Of a stretch of DNA of 64,000 nt, positions 20,300 to 29,526 are shown in pieces. The DNA is taken from contig CADADR010000004.1 of assembly GCA_902786745.1 (NCBI GenBank), positions 124,001-188,000 of the forward strand. Reading direction: 5' to 3'. A model generated the notes under the pieces. That model did no database searches. It worked only from the letters and a program-made list of their open reading frames with translations, and was not told the DNA's origin. Both the position numbers and the translations under genes were made by a program. Each line of letters begins with the position of its first letter. Position 1 is the first letter of the stretch. This stretch comes from an uncultured Bacteroidia bacterium. Its GTDB lineage: Bacteria; Bacteroidota; Bacteroidia; Bacteroidales; F082.

Positions 20300-20635
20300 T
20301 TATCCACGGTCGTAATGCGGCATGTCCTCAGGCAGGATGATGGAGAACTCGATGAGCCCGCCTACAATTTGTTTGGCGTCGTCCTCATACCAGGGTGTCT
20401 GGTAGATGAGTTTTTTCTTGCCCTTTTTCGAAATCGTATATACGTTGGTGGCTGCATCGTCCAACAGATGACGAATAATCTGCTGTGAGCGTTCGTTGTG
20501 GCATTTCATCAAGTCGCGACCACGAGCGTCGCCGTTCACCTCGATGGAACTATCGTTTTGATAAAGGATTTCGCCGTCTTTGGCGCTGATAGTGATGGCC
20601 AAGTTAAGGCCTTTGAAATAGTCAAGTTGATTCAT
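20300..20635 (-). CDS. Single-domain PAS protein
   Basis: A 111-residue protein made almost entirely of one PAS fold. FKGLNLAITISAKDGEILYQN begins the domain, and ARGRDLMKCHNERSQQIIRHLL corresponds to the G.d...CH...s motif of PAS domains in DUF438-type proteins. No output domain is attached, so it may bind a small ligand or haem, or act as a partner to another sensor. Divergent from the LptF/G permease gene with facing promoters. Ligand unknown. Confidence 0.7.
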   Translation of the reverse strand: MNQLDYFKGLNLAITISAKDGEILYQNDSSIEVNGDARGRDLMKCHNERSQQIIRHLLDDAATNVYTISKKGKKKLIYQTPWYEDDAKQIVGGLIEFSIILPEDMPHYDRG

Positions 20636-20654
20636 AGCGCATGTAAATTTTCTG

Positions 20655-20679
20655 CAAAGATAGAATTTTTCTACCTTTG
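20655..20679. promoter_or_regulatory. Divergent promoters for the PAS and LptF/G genes
   Basis: TATCTTTG on the minus strand (20662-20655) and TACCTTTG on the plus strand (20672-20679), separated by 9 nt. Confidence 0.6.
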
Positions 20680-20696
20680 CAGCGTTTATTCTTAAG

Positions 20697-22157
20697 ATGA
20701 AGAAACTTTACCGTTATATCACCAAATCGTTTTTGGGCACCTTTGTACTCACCTTCTTCATCGTGGTGTTTATCTGGGTGATGCAGTTCGTATGGCTCTA
20801 TGTCGACGACCTAGTTGGTAAAGGATTGGAATTCAAGATTATAGCAGAGCTGTTGTTTTACACCTCAATCACTGCCATACCCATGTCGTTGCCATTGGCC
20901 TTGCTCTTGGCTTTGTTGATGTGTTTCGGCAACCTCGGCGAGCACTACGAATTGGTGGCCATGAAAGCCTCGGGCATCTCCATGTGGCGTTCGATGCGAC
21001 CATTATTGCTTTTCTCTCTGATGCTCAGCGTCTTGGCCTTCTTCATCTCGAACAGTCTCATCCCTATCGCCACACTCAAGTGGCGCACCTTGCTGACCGA
21101 CGTACAGCGGCAGAAGCTGGCGTTCAACATCAAGGAAGGCGTGTTCTATAAGGATATTGAGAATTATGTCATCTTCGTCGACCGCAAAGGCAAGGATGGA
21201 AGCCACATCTACGGTGTAAAGATTTACGACCATAGCGATCGTCAAGGCTGCACCAAAATCATCACTGCCGACTCGGGCGTGATGACGATGAGTCCAAACC
21301 AACGCAACATCCTCTTCACCCTCTACAACGGTCACAACTACACCGACATCACCACCGACGGCTATAAGGAGAAGCGGCCCTTCGAACGCATGTCGTTCAA
21401 GCAGGAGCTCATCAAGTTCAGCTTGGCCTCGTTCGACTTGACCCGCTCGAGCGAAGACATGTACAAGTCGTACCAGCAGATGATGAACATCCGCCAGCTC
21501 TCCACCTCGTTGGACTCATTGCGGGCACGACAGGCCTTCCGACAAGAGACTTTCACTAACGGCTTCGCACGACGTTGGGCCAACTACAACGGCCTGCACA
21601 CCGACGTACAGTTCAACCGTCCCACGACAGCCGACAGCAATGGCCTTGCCGCCGACACGTGCCGTATCCTGCAATGGCCTTTGCTCAGCAACTACAAAGG
21701 CGAGTTGCGCAGCAACATCATCAGCTTGTCCATCGGAAGCGCCCAGAACGCCAAAGACAACGTGGCCTTCAACAAGATTGACCTCGGCTCACAAAACGAG
21801 AACATCAACAAGCACAAGAAGGAATGGCACAAGAAGTTCACCTTGAGCATCGCCTGCCTCATTTTCTTCTTCATCGGCGCACCTTTGGGTAGCATCATTC
21901 GCAAGGGTGGATTGGGCCTGCCCGTAGTCATCTCGGTGGGCTTCTTCATCATCTACCACCTCCTCTCCACCATCGCCGAGCGCATGGCCGTGTATGGCGA
22001 CCTCAACATGTTCCTCGGCGTGTGGCTATCTTCACTTGTGCTGTTGCCCGTCGGGCTTTTCTTCACCTTCAAGGCGACCACCGACGCGGCGCTCTTTGAC
22101 GGCGACAGCTGGAAGAAATTTTTTCAGAAATTGTTCAAAAAAACGAAAGAAGCATGA
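20697..22157 (+). CDS. LptF/LptG family LPS export permease
   Basis: A 486-residue membrane protein of the YjgP/YjgQ family: three N-terminal helices (GTFVLTFFIVVFIWVMQFV; ITAIPMSLPLALLLALLMCF; LLLFSLMLSVLAFFISNSL), a large periplasmic beta-jellyroll-like domain (about residues 120-370), and three C-terminal helices. GEHYELVAMKASGISMWRSM is the typical cytoplasmic loop that contacts LptB. Bacteroidota often encode LptF/G-type permeases dispersed in the genome; whether this is F or G cannot be said. Its stop overlaps the next glycosyltransferase start by 4 nt (ATGA). Confidence 0.9.
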   Translation: MKKLYRYITKSFLGTFVLTFFIVVFIWVMQFVWLYVDDLVGKGLEFKIIAELLFYTSITAIPMSLPLALLLALLMCFGNLGEHYELVAMKASGISMWRSMRPLLLFSLMLSVLAFFISNSLIPIATLKWRTLLTDVQRQKLAFNIKEGVFYKDIENYVIFVDRKGKDGSHIYGVKIYDHSDRQGCTKIITADSGVMTMSPNQRNILFTLYNGHNYTDITTDGYKEKRPFERMSFKQELIKFSLASFDLTRSSEDMYKSYQQMMNIRQLSTSLDSLRARQAFRQETFTNGFARRWANYNGLHTDVQFNRPTTADSNGLAADTCRILQWPLLSNYKGELRSNIISLSIGSAQNAKDNVAFNKIDLGSQNENINKHKKEWHKKFTLSIACLIFFFIGAPLGSIIRKGGLGLPVVISVGFFIIYHLLSTIAERMAVYGDLNMFLGVWLSSLVLLPVGLFFTFKATTDAALFDGDSWKKFFQKLFKKTKEA

Positions 22158-23371
22158 AGATTCTCCTACTCTGCAACAAACCTCCATATCCAGCCTTTGA
22201 AGGCGGCCCCATGGCGATGAACAGCATCGTCACAGGCTTGCTTGAGGCGGGCCATCAGGTCAAGATATTGGCCGTCAACAGCGAGAAATTCAATGTCAAG
22301 GCCTCCGACATCCCCGAGGAGTATAGGCAGAAGACCGGCATCGAGCTCATCGATGTCGACCTGAGCATCCGCCCATTGAGAGCCTTCCTCAACCTGTTTT
22401 CAAAGAAATCCTATCATGTGGAGCGGTTCATATCGGAGGATTTCAACGCGAGACTGACCGAGGTGCTCAAAAAAGAGCAGTTTGACGTGGTGCAGCTGGA
22501 GATGCTGTTTATGGCGCCTTATGTGGAGACCATCCGTCAACACAGCAAAGCCATGATTGTGTTGCGCGCCCACAACGTGGAACACAAGATTTGGGAACGC
22601 ATGGCCAAGGAGACCAAGTTCTTCATCAAACGCTGGTATATCAACCATCTGGCCAAGACATTGAAAGAGTATGAGCTCAACGCCTTAGAGACTGTCGACG
22701 GCATCGCCGCCATCACGCGCAAAGATGCCGCTTTCTTCCGTAAGTACTGCTCCAAGCCCATCATCGACATCCCGTTTGGCGTTTATCCTGAAGAGTTCAC
22801 GCCCAAATATGAGTTTGAAGGCAAGCCAAAGTTCTACCATATCGGATCCATGAACTGGATGCCCAACGAGGAAGGCATACGCTGGTTTATCGACGAAGTG
22901 CTTCCCAAGACGGTGGAGAAAGTACCCAATTTCGTCTACCATCTGGCAGGACGATCCATGCCCGAATGGCTCACCACGATGAAAGACCCGCATATCGACG
23001 TGGTCGGCGAGGTGCCCGACGCCAAGGCTTTCGTCGCCAACCACGACGTAGCCATCGTGCCCCTACTCTCAGGCAGCGGCATCCGCATCAAGATCATCGA
23101 GTCGATGGCCATGGGGAAGACCGTCATCACCACCCGTGTGGGTGCCGAAGGCATCCTTTACGACGAAGATGTCAACATCATCATTGCCGAAAACAAGGCC
23201 AAGATGGTGGAAGCCATCCGCAGCCTCAACGAAAACCCGCAAAACGCCGTCCGCATCGGCCAAGCGGCCAGAAAACTCGTCGAAGACACCTACGACAACC
23301 GCAAGATCATCGCACGACTTTTGATGTTTTATGAGCAGATCAAGCCAGGGAGCAGAATTAGTTTCTTATAA
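22154..23371 (+). CDS. GT4-type glycosyltransferase
   Basis: A 405-residue GT-B fold glycosyltransferase. The N-terminal domain begins KILLLCNKPPYPAFEGGPMAM; the acceptor side includes RAHNVEHKIWERMA. The C-terminal donor domain has FYHIGSMNWMPNEEGIRWF, then PLLSGSGIRIKIIESMAMGK with the Glu of the E-x7-E nucleotide-sugar motif. Translationally coupled to the LptF/G permease (4 nt overlap), suggesting a surface polysaccharide or LPS role. Donor and acceptor sugars unknown. Confidence 0.88.
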   Translation: MKILLLCNKPPYPAFEGGPMAMNSIVTGLLEAGHQVKILAVNSEKFNVKASDIPEEYRQKTGIELIDVDLSIRPLRAFLNLFSKKSYHVERFISEDFNARLTEVLKKEQFDVVQLEMLFMAPYVETIRQHSKAMIVLRAHNVEHKIWERMAKETKFFIKRWYINHLAKTLKEYELNALETVDGIAAITRKDAAFFRKYCSKPIIDIPFGVYPEEFTPKYEFEGKPKFYHIGSMNWMPNEEGIRWFIDEVLPKTVEKVPNFVYHLAGRSMPEWLTTMKDPHIDVVGEVPDAKAFVANHDVAIVPLLSGSGIRIKIIESMAMGKTVITTRVGAEGILYDEDVNIIIAENKAKMVEAIRSLNENPQNAVRIGQAARKLVEDTYDNRKIIARLLMFYEQIKPGSRISFL

Positions 23372-23375
23372 TCGA

Positions 23376-23450
23376 CTATAGCCCATGGCTTATGGCCTAT
23401 GGCTTGCCTTTACATAGGGGCAGCCATAGGCCATCGGCTATAGGCCATAG
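23376..23450. repeat. Long imperfect inverted repeat (hairpin)
   Basis: The left arm (23376-23407) reads CTATAGCCCATGGCTTATGG and continues. The right arm (23419-23450) is its near-complement and ends GGCTATAGGCCATAG. Arms are ~32 nt with an 11 nt loop, and each arm is itself made of CCATGGC/CTATGGC sub-repeats. It lies between the two glycosyltransferase genes and could stop or attenuate read-through. Confidence 0.75.
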
Positions 23451-23481
23451 TAAAATAAACCACTGCATAAAGAAAAATCAC

Positions 23482-23489
23482 TATCTTTG
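23482..23489 (+). promoter_or_regulatory. Promoter -7 box of second glycosyltransferase
   Basis: TATCTTTG, 18 nt before the ATG at 23508 and downstream of the long hairpin, making this gene its own transcription unit. Confidence 0.6.
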
Positions 23490-23507
23490 CCCCCTAAATC
23501 CGTTGAG

Positions 23508-24698
23508 ATGAAGATTTTTGTCCTCCTGCCCCGCATTCCCTATCCGCTCGAAAAAGGCGACAAGTTGCGGGCTTTCAACCAGATAAAACAGCTTGCAAAG
23601 CACAACGAAATCGTCCTTTGCGCGCTCAACGACAACCCAAAGGTCAGCGAGCAGGACGCCTTTCATGCCTTGCAGCCCTATTGTCAGTCGATAAGCTTCA
23701 TCAAAATCAACAAGGCTCAGATACTTTTGGGGCTCATCCGCGCCTTCTTCAAGGGCTTGCCCATGCAATGCGGCTATTTCTACAACCGTAAGGCAGCCAA
23801 AAAAGTAAACGCACTCATCGCCAAGCACCAACCCGACATGCTCTATTGCCAGTTGCTGCGCACGGCAGAGTACATCCGTCATAAAGACCTCCCGAAAGCC
23901 ATCGACTATCAAGACATCTTCTCCTACGGAATGAAACGCCGCGCCGACATCGCCTCACGCGCTACGCGGCCCATATATAATATGGAGTACCACCGCTTGC
24001 AACGGTATGAGGCGGAGATCTTCGACGACTTCGACGTTCGCAGCATCATCAGCGAACCCGACAGGGCCTTGTTCCCGCACGAGAAACGCGACGAGATCCT
24101 CATCGTCCCCAACGGCGTCGACCATGAAAAATATGCGCCGCAAGACCGCGAGAAGGCCTACGACCTTGTCTTCACAGGCAATATGAGCTACCCGCCCAAC
24201 GTGAACGCGGTGGAATACCTCTCCAACGAAATCATGCCGCTCGTATGGAAGGCCTTGCCCGAAACCAAGCTTTACATTGCGGGCGCCTCGCCCGACCCGA
24301 GGGTGAGAAAATGTGCCTCGGAGCGCCTCATCGTCAGCGGATGGCTCGACGACATCCGCGACGCCTATGCCCTGAGCCGCATCTTCATTGCCCCCATGCG
24401 CATTGGAACGGGTCTGCAAAACAAACTCCTGGAGGCCATGTCGATGCGCCTGCCCGCCATCACCTCACCATTGGCTAACGCCTCATTGGGCGCTAAGCCC
24501 GACGAAGAGATCTTGGTTGGCAACAATGCAGAGGAGATGGCCCATCATATCATCACCCTGTTGACCAACCAAGAAAAGGCCGAACGTCTCGCCCAAGCAG
24601 GATACAACTTCACCAACCGCGTGTACGATTGGGGCAAAGCAACCGCCATCATGGAACACGCAATGACCCAACTGACAACTGAACAACTGAACAACTGA
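23508..24698 (+). CDS. GT4-type glycosyltransferase
   Basis: A 396-residue GT-B glycosyltransferase. N-terminal MKIFVLLPRIPYPLEKGDKL is close to sugar transferases of exopolysaccharide clusters. The C-terminal domain has LVFTGNMSYPPNVNAVEYL and FIAPMRIGTGLQNKLLEAMS with the donor-binding Glu. ATG at 23508 is preferred to the in-frame ATG at 23487 because the latter overlaps the -7 box. The last codons run into CAACTGAA-type tandem repeats (24668-24705). Substrates unknown. ettA starts 9 nt later. Confidence 0.87.
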   Translation: MKIFVLLPRIPYPLEKGDKLRAFNQIKQLAKHNEIVLCALNDNPKVSEQDAFHALQPYCQSISFIKINKAQILLGLIRAFFKGLPMQCGYFYNRKAAKKVNALIAKHQPDMLYCQLLRTAEYIRHKDLPKAIDYQDIFSYGMKRRADIASRATRPIYNMEYHRLQRYEAEIFDDFDVRSIISEPDRALFPHEKRDEILIVPNGVDHEKYAPQDREKAYDLVFTGNMSYPPNVNAVEYLSNEIMPLVWKALPETKLYIAGASPDPRVRKCASERLIVSGWLDDIRDAYALSRIFIAPMRIGTGLQNKLLEAMSMRLPAITSPLANASLGAKPDEEILVGNNAEEMAHHIITLLTNQEKAERLAQAGYNFTNRVYDWGKATAIMEHAMTQLTTEQLNN

Positions 24699-24707
24699 CA
24701 ACTGAAT
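24668..24707 (+). repeat. CAACTGA(A) tandem repeat
   Basis: Four to five copies of CAACTGA or CAACTGAA span the last codons of the glycosyltransferase (encoding TTEQLNN) and run up to the ettA ATG. Copy-number change would alter the C-terminus or the spacing to ettA. Confidence 0.5.
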
Positions 24708-26387
24708 ATGGCAAACCCCGACGACAAAAAAATCATCTTCTCGATGGTAGGCGTGAGCAAAATCATCCCGCCGTCAAGACAAATATTGAAAGACATCTAC
24801 CTCTCCTTTTTCTATGGCGCCAAGATCGGTATCATTGGTTTGAACGGCGCAGGTAAATCCACCCTGCTGCGCATCATCGCAGGCAAGGAGAAATCCTATA
24901 ATGGCGAAGTGGTGTTCTCGCCCGGCTATTCGGTCGGCATGCTCGACCAGGAGCCACAGCTCGACGACAATAAAACCGTCCGTCAGGTGGTGGAAGAAGG
25001 CGTGCAGGAAATCGTCGATATCCTTAAGGAATACGAAGAAATCAACAATAAGTTCGCCGAACCTGACGCCGACTTCGACAAGTTGATTGCCCGTCAAGGC
25101 GAGCTCACCGAACTCATCGAGCAACACGACGCTTGGGAACTCGACAGCAAGCTGGAACGCGCCATGGATGCCCTCAACTGTCCCGATGGCGACACCCCTG
25201 TGCGCAACCTCTCGGGAGGCGAGCGCCGTCGTGTGGCTTTATGCAGACTCCTGCTGCAAGAGCCTGACATCCTGCTCCTCGACGAGCCTACCAACCACCT
25301 CGATGCCGAGAGCATCCAATGGCTGGAGAGCCACCTGCAGCAGTACAAGGGCACCGTCATCGCCGTCACCCACGACCGTTACTTCCTCGACCATGTGGCT
25401 GGCTGGATCCTCGAACTCGACCGTGGCGAAGGCATCCCGTGGAAGGGCAACTACTCGTCGTGGCTCGACCAAAAGACCGCCCGTCTTGCCATGGAAGAGA
25501 AGACCGAGAGCAAGCGCCACAAGACTCTCGAGCGTGAGCTGGAATGGGTGCGCATGGCTCCCAAGGCACGTCACGCCAAAGGCAAAGCCCGTTTGGAGTC
25601 GTATGAGAAGATGCTCAACGAGGACGTGAAAGAGAAAGAAGAGAAACTCGAGATCTATATCCCCAACGGCGACCGCCTCGGCACCAAAGTCATCGAGGCG
25701 CATGACGTCACCAAGGCCTATGGCGACAAATTGTTGTTCGAGAACCTCAGCTTCAGCCTGCCGCAAGGTGGCATCGTAGGCGTCATCGGTCCCAACGGTG
25801 CAGGCAAGACCACGCTGTTCCGCCTCATCATGGGATTGGAAAAGCCCGACTCAGGCACCTTCGAGGTCGGTGAGACCGTGAAGATCGGCTATGTCGACCA
25901 GCAGCACGCCGACATCGACCCCGAGAAGACCGTCTGGGAGGTCATCAGTGGCGGCAACGAACTGATTCAGTTAGGCAAGCGCAGCATGAACTCGCGCGCC
26001 TACGTCAGCCGTTTCAACTTTGGCGGCAACGACCAGCAGAAGAAGGCGGGCGTGCTGTCGGGTGGTGAGCGCAACCGCATGCACCTTGCCCTCACCTTGA
26101 AACAGGAAGCCAATGTGCTCCTCTTGGACGAGCCCACCAACGACATCGACGTGAACACGCTCCGTGCCTTGGAGGAAGGTCTTGAGAACTTCGCCGGCTG
26201 CGCTGTCATCATCAGCCACGACCGCTGGTTCCTCGACCGTGTGGCCACCCACATCCTCGCTTTCGAGGGCAACTCACAGGTCTATTTCTTCGAGGGCAGC
26301 TACTCGGAATACGAAGAAAACAAGATGAAACGCCTCGGCAACGTGGAGCCCAAACGCTTCAGATACAAGAAGCTCAAAGCAGATTAA
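24708..26387 (+). CDS. ettA: Energy-dependent translational throttle protein EttA (ABC-F)
   Basis: A 559-residue soluble protein with two ABC ATPase domains and no membrane segment. The first Walker A is GLNGAGKSTLL with signature [12 protein letters not shown]; the second is [11 protein letters not shown] with LSGGERNRMHLA. The linker has the basic P-site tRNA interaction motif region (KARLESYEKML). The start SMVGVSKIIPPSRQILKDI, then LSFFYGAKIGIIG, is diagnostic of EttA. It binds the ribosomal E site and gates elongation according to ATP level. Follows a glycosyltransferase by 9 nt; ended by the terminator at 26408-26457. Confidence 0.95.
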   Translation: MANPDDKKIIFSMVGVSKIIPPSRQILKDIYLSFFYGAKIGIIGLNGAGKSTLLRIIAGKEKSYNGEVVFSPGYSVGMLDQEPQLDDNKTVRQVVEEGVQEIVDILKEYEEINNKFAEPDADFDKLIARQGELTELIEQHDAWELDSKLERAMDALNCPDGDTPVRNLSGGERRRVALCRLLLQEPDILLLDEPTNHLDAESIQWLESHLQQYKGTVIAVTHDRYFLDHVAGWILELDRGEGIPWKGNYSSWLDQKTARLAMEEKTESKRHKTLERELEWVRMAPKARHAKGKARLESYEKMLNEDVKEKEEKLEIYIPNGDRLGTKVIEAHDVTKAYGDKLLFENLSFSLPQGGIVGVIGPNGAGKTTLFRLIMGLEKPDSGTFEVGETVKIGYVDQQHADIDPEKTVWEVISGGNELIQLGKRSMNSRAYVSRFNFGGNDQQKKAGVLSGGERNRMHLALTLKQEANVLLLDEPTNDIDVNTLRALEEGLENFAGCAVIISHDRWFLDRVATHILAFEGNSQVYFFEGSYSEYEENKMKRLGNVEPKRFRYKKLKAD

Positions 26388-26407
26388 AAGTACCATGACC
26401 ATTGACT

Positions 26408-26457
26408 ATGACCATGACCGCAATAACGTTGTTAAAAGCGATCATGGTCATTTTTTT
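26408..26457 (+). terminator. Terminator after ettA
   Basis: ATGACCATGACCGC and GCGATCATGGTCAT form a 13-14 bp stem around an AACGTT-containing loop, followed by T7. An extra ATGACCAT-like copy lies just upstream. Confidence 0.8.
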
Positions 26458-26487
26458 GCAAAATGTTTGGAGACAAGTATTAATTCT

Positions 26488-26495
26488 TATATTTG
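26488..26495 (+). promoter_or_regulatory. DUF805 gene promoter -7 box
   Basis: TATATTTG, 30 nt before the ATG at 26526. It overlaps the earlier in-frame ATG at 26493, ruling that start out. Confidence 0.6.
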
Positions 26496-26525
26496 CAGCG
26501 TATTAACCCCTTAAAACACATCACT

Positions 26526-27023
26526 ATGAACTTCGGTGAAGCCATCAAAAGCGTGTTTTCAAAGTATGCGACTTTTTCGGGACGTGCACGCCGCTCCGAG
26601 TTTTGGTATTTTTACCTGTTTTACATACTTGTTGCATCTGGACTTTCCTTTTTGTCCCTCATGATTCCTATTGCCAAATACTTGTATATCCTCTTTGGCT
26701 TGGGTGTTTTTCTCCCCTATACAGCCGTAACTGTACGTCGCTTGCATGACATCGGAAAAAGCGGATGGATACTGCTCATCTTTATGGTCATATCATTAAT
26801 AATCTCCATGTTGCTATTCTTGTTTATAGACATCATTACCCCTACCAATGGAGACAATTCCATGACCGTTTTCATTGTTTATGGCATACTTGTCTTCATC
26901 GTCCTTGCATTGGTCATTTGGCTTATCGTATGGTTGGCCAAAGACAGCCAACCCGGCGAGAACCAATGGGGGCCCAACCCGAAAGAAGTTCAAAGTGAAA
27001 ACAATTCAGGAATGAATTACTAA
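26526..27023 (+). CDS. DUF805 family inner-membrane protein
   Basis: A 165-residue protein with four hydrophobic segments. MNFGEAIKSVFSKYATFSGR, then ARRSEFWYFYLFY, is the hallmark DUF805 start, followed by TAVTVRRLHDIGKSGWILL and a C-terminal PGENQWGPNPKE. Family function is not established. Monocistronic, with its own promoter and terminator. Confidence 0.88.
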   Translation: MNFGEAIKSVFSKYATFSGRARRSEFWYFYLFYILVASGLSFLSLMIPIAKYLYILFGLGVFLPYTAVTVRRLHDIGKSGWILLIFMVISLIISMLLFLFIDIITPTNGDNSMTVFIVYGILVFIVLALVIWLIVWLAKDSQPGENQWGPNPKEVQSENNSGMNY

Positions 27024-27046
27024 TAATTCCAAAGTTAGCATTCTAT

Positions 27047-27088
27047 ATCACGGGACATCGTTTTTTCAATGCCCCGTGATTTTTTTTC
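27047..27088 (+). terminator. Terminator after the DUF805 gene
   Basis: ATCACGGG-ACAT and ATG-CCCCGTGAT pair around a T-rich loop, followed by T8. Confidence 0.8.
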
Positions 27089-27119
27089 ATATACATACAC
27101 CTAATTGAAATAAAGCAAT

Positions 27120-27127
27120 TATCTTTG
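27120..27127 (+). promoter_or_regulatory. C10 protease promoter -7 box
   Basis: TATCTTTG, 32 nt upstream of the ATG at 27160. Confidence 0.6.
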
Positions 27128-27159
27128 CGGCCTCAGAAACAATAATAAACACTCTCAAT

Positions 27160-29520
27160 ATGAAAAAACTAACTTTGACCCTTTGCCTCCTCGCTGCCCT
27201 CGGCAGCCTCATGGCCGGCCCTGTCGACCAACAGAAGGCACAAAGACTGGGTGCCAAATTTTTGAGCACCACTGCTGTCGCCCAGCGCAACGCTGACGTA
27301 CAGCTCAACCTGGTGGCAACGGCCATCGACATGCAACGTGGCGGTACCGATTACTACGTGTTCAACGTCAGTAACGGCGAAGGCTTCGTCATCGTGGCCG
27401 GCGACGACCGCGTGAAGCCCATCCTTGCCTACTCCACCACGGGCAAATACAACCCCAACGACGTGGCTGAAGGCTTCCAATTCACCCTCGACGGCTTCCG
27501 CCAAGAGATCCAATACGTACGCGAGCACAACCTCAGCGCCACGGCCGACATCACGGCTGAATGGCGTTCGGTGGCTAATAACGGCAGCCTCAACCGCGGT
27601 GAGCAGACCCGCGCTGTGGTGGGTCCGCTTTGCCAGACCCTCTGGAACCAGAACTTCCCTTGGAACAGCCAATGCCCCGAAGATCCTGAAGGCAACGGCG
27701 GACATGTCTATGCCGGTTGCGTGGCTACGGCCATGGGTATGGTAATGAAGTTTTGGGAATGGCCTGCCCAAGGCGTGGGTTCACACTCCTACCATCCTGA
27801 TGGCTATGCCCAACAGTCGGCCAACTTCGGCGAAACCGAATACCATTTCGAGCTGATGCCCAACACTTTGGACTCGACCAGCACAGAAGAAGAATACTTC
27901 GAAACGGCCCAGTTGCTGCATCACCTTGGCATCTCAGTCAATATGATGTATAGCGGTCATGGCAGCGGTGCCTACTCCGACGATGTGCCTACCGCCCTGC
28001 GTAACTATTTCCGTTACAACTGCGAAGACCATGTGACCAACTACGGCAATTGGTGGCCAGGCTGGGGCTACACCAACGAACAATGGGCACAGATGCTGAA
28101 AGACGGTGGCTTGGACGAGCTCCTGCCCCTCTACTACAGCGGTCAGGACGACAGCGGTGCCGGTGGTCACGCCTACGTGTGCGACGGCTACGATGAGAAT
28201 GACTATTTCCACTTCAATTGGGGCTGGAGTGGCCGCGACAATGCCTGGTGCCCCATTGGTGCCCTCAACACCACCCGCTATGCCTTCAACCAAATGAACG
28301 GCTTCACTGGCCACATCGTCCCACAAGGTGACGTCTACTACAGCCGTCCCGACAGCGTGGCCAACATGCTTGCCTCCGAAGAGGCCTCGTTGGATGCCGT
28401 GCGCCTCAGCTGGACCAACCCGACCCTTACCGTCGATGGCAGCGATCTGACGAGCATCACCTCCATCACCATCCGCCGCAACTTCGAAGTCATCGCCGAA
28501 TTGACTGACACTCAAGTGGGCGCCAACATGGAATATGATGACAATGGTCTCGAACCTGGCCTTTACGAATATGCTATCTACGTGACCAACGAAGCCGGTA
28601 TCAGCCGCACCACTTACCGCAGCGTACTCGTGGGCGAGAAGTGTAACGTCGTCTTCCAACTCCACGACGACGGTGGCGACGGCTGGAAAGGCGCCGCCAT
28701 CAGCGTGACCTCCGAGAGCGGACAACGCATCGCCATCGTTACGATGACCGAGGGCTCAGACTTGGTTGTTGACCTTCCTTTGCTGCGCGGCAACCTCAAC
28801 TTCATTTGGAACCACGGCTGGTATCATGCCTACGAAGAGCACGACACCGACTTTGAATGCTCCTTCACCATCCTCGACTATGCTGGCAACGAACTATTCA
28901 CCAGCAGCGAACTTGAAGATGGTATCTTCATGACCTACGAGAACAACTGCGAGGAAGCTCCGCTGGCCTGCTATCCTGTACAGAACCTGCAAGGCGAATA
29001 CCAATGGCATAGTGAAGAAGAGTATGGCGTTTACCTCACTTGGGACAAACCCAACGTCACAGCCAACCTTGACCACTTCAACATCTATCGTTCCATTCTT
29101 GTCACCAAAGAGTCAGAACTCATTGCGGAGGTACCCTACACTGGCGCCAACAGCTACGAATTCTTCGACAACAACAATGAGCATGGCGAATATGAGTATG
29201 AGGTCACCGCTGTCTTCGTTAGAGGTAGCGAGCAATGCGAATCGGAGATTGAGGGCATTGGCAACCTGATTGTCACCGCCGTCAATGAAAACGCTGCCAA
29301 CGTCAACGTCTACCCCAACCCAACTAACGGTCTGCTCAACATTGAAGGCCAAGGCACGATGCATATCAGCGTCAGCAACCTCATGGGACAAAAACTCATG
29401 GAGGCTGAAGCCGAGGGCAACACCACCCTCGATCTGAGCCGTTACGAATCGGGCATGTACCTTGTTCGCATCGAATACGCCGATGGCGTGATGGTGCAGA
29501 AAGTCAACGTTAGACAATAA
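27160..29520 (+). CDS. C10 (streptopain-like) cysteine protease with T9SS sorting domain
   Basis: A 786-residue secreted protease. Signal peptide 1-19; a Spi-like propeptide (GPVDQQKAQRLGAKFLS through VIVAGDDRVKPILAYS); then the catalytic domain with nucleophile Cys187 in YAGCVATAMG and His337 in GGHAYVCDGYDENDYFHFNW, the classic C10 layout shared with SpeB and interpain A. After it come a fibronectin-like region, a beta-rich module starting CNVVFQLHDDGGDGWKGAAI, another fibronectin-like module, and a T9SS sorting domain (VNVYPNPTNGLLNIEG to KVNVRQ). It probably degrades host or dietary proteins outside the cell. A second C10 gene lies at 62080. Confidence 0.93.
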   Translation: MKKLTLTLCLLAALGSLMAGPVDQQKAQRLGAKFLSTTAVAQRNADVQLNLVATAIDMQRGGTDYYVFNVSNGEGFVIVAGDDRVKPILAYSTTGKYNPNDVAEGFQFTLDGFRQEIQYVREHNLSATADITAEWRSVANNGSLNRGEQTRAVVGPLCQTLWNQNFPWNSQCPEDPEGNGGHVYAGCVATAMGMVMKFWEWPAQGVGSHSYHPDGYAQQSANFGETEYHFELMPNTLDSTSTEEEYFETAQLLHHLGISVNMMYSGHGSGAYSDDVPTALRNYFRYNCEDHVTNYGNWWPGWGYTNEQWAQMLKDGGLDELLPLYYSGQDDSGAGGHAYVCDGYDENDYFHFNWGWSGRDNAWCPIGALNTTRYAFNQMNGFTGHIVPQGDVYYSRPDSVANMLASEEASLDAVRLSWTNPTLTVDGSDLTSITSITIRRNFEVIAELTDTQVGANMEYDDNGLEPGLYEYAIYVTNEAGISRTTYRSVLVGEKCNVVFQLHDDGGDGWKGAAISVTSESGQRIAIVTMTEGSDLVVDLPLLRGNLNFIWNHGWYHAYEEHDTDFECSFTILDYAGNELFTSSELEDGIFMTYENNCEEAPLACYPVQNLQGEYQWHSEEEYGVYLTWDKPNVTANLDHFNIYRSILVTKESELIAEVPYTGANSYEFFDNNNEHGEYEYEVTAVFVRGSEQCESEIEGIGNLIVTAVNENAANVNVYPNPTNGLLNIEGQGTMHISVSNLMGQKLMEAEAEGNTTLDLSRYESGMYLVRIEYADGVMVQKVNVRQ

Positions 29521-29526
29521 CACTAA

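Noticed and set aside
26388..26457. ATGACCAT direct repeats after ettA as a regulatory operator
   Set aside because: They are better explained as the stem of a rho-independent terminator followed by T7.
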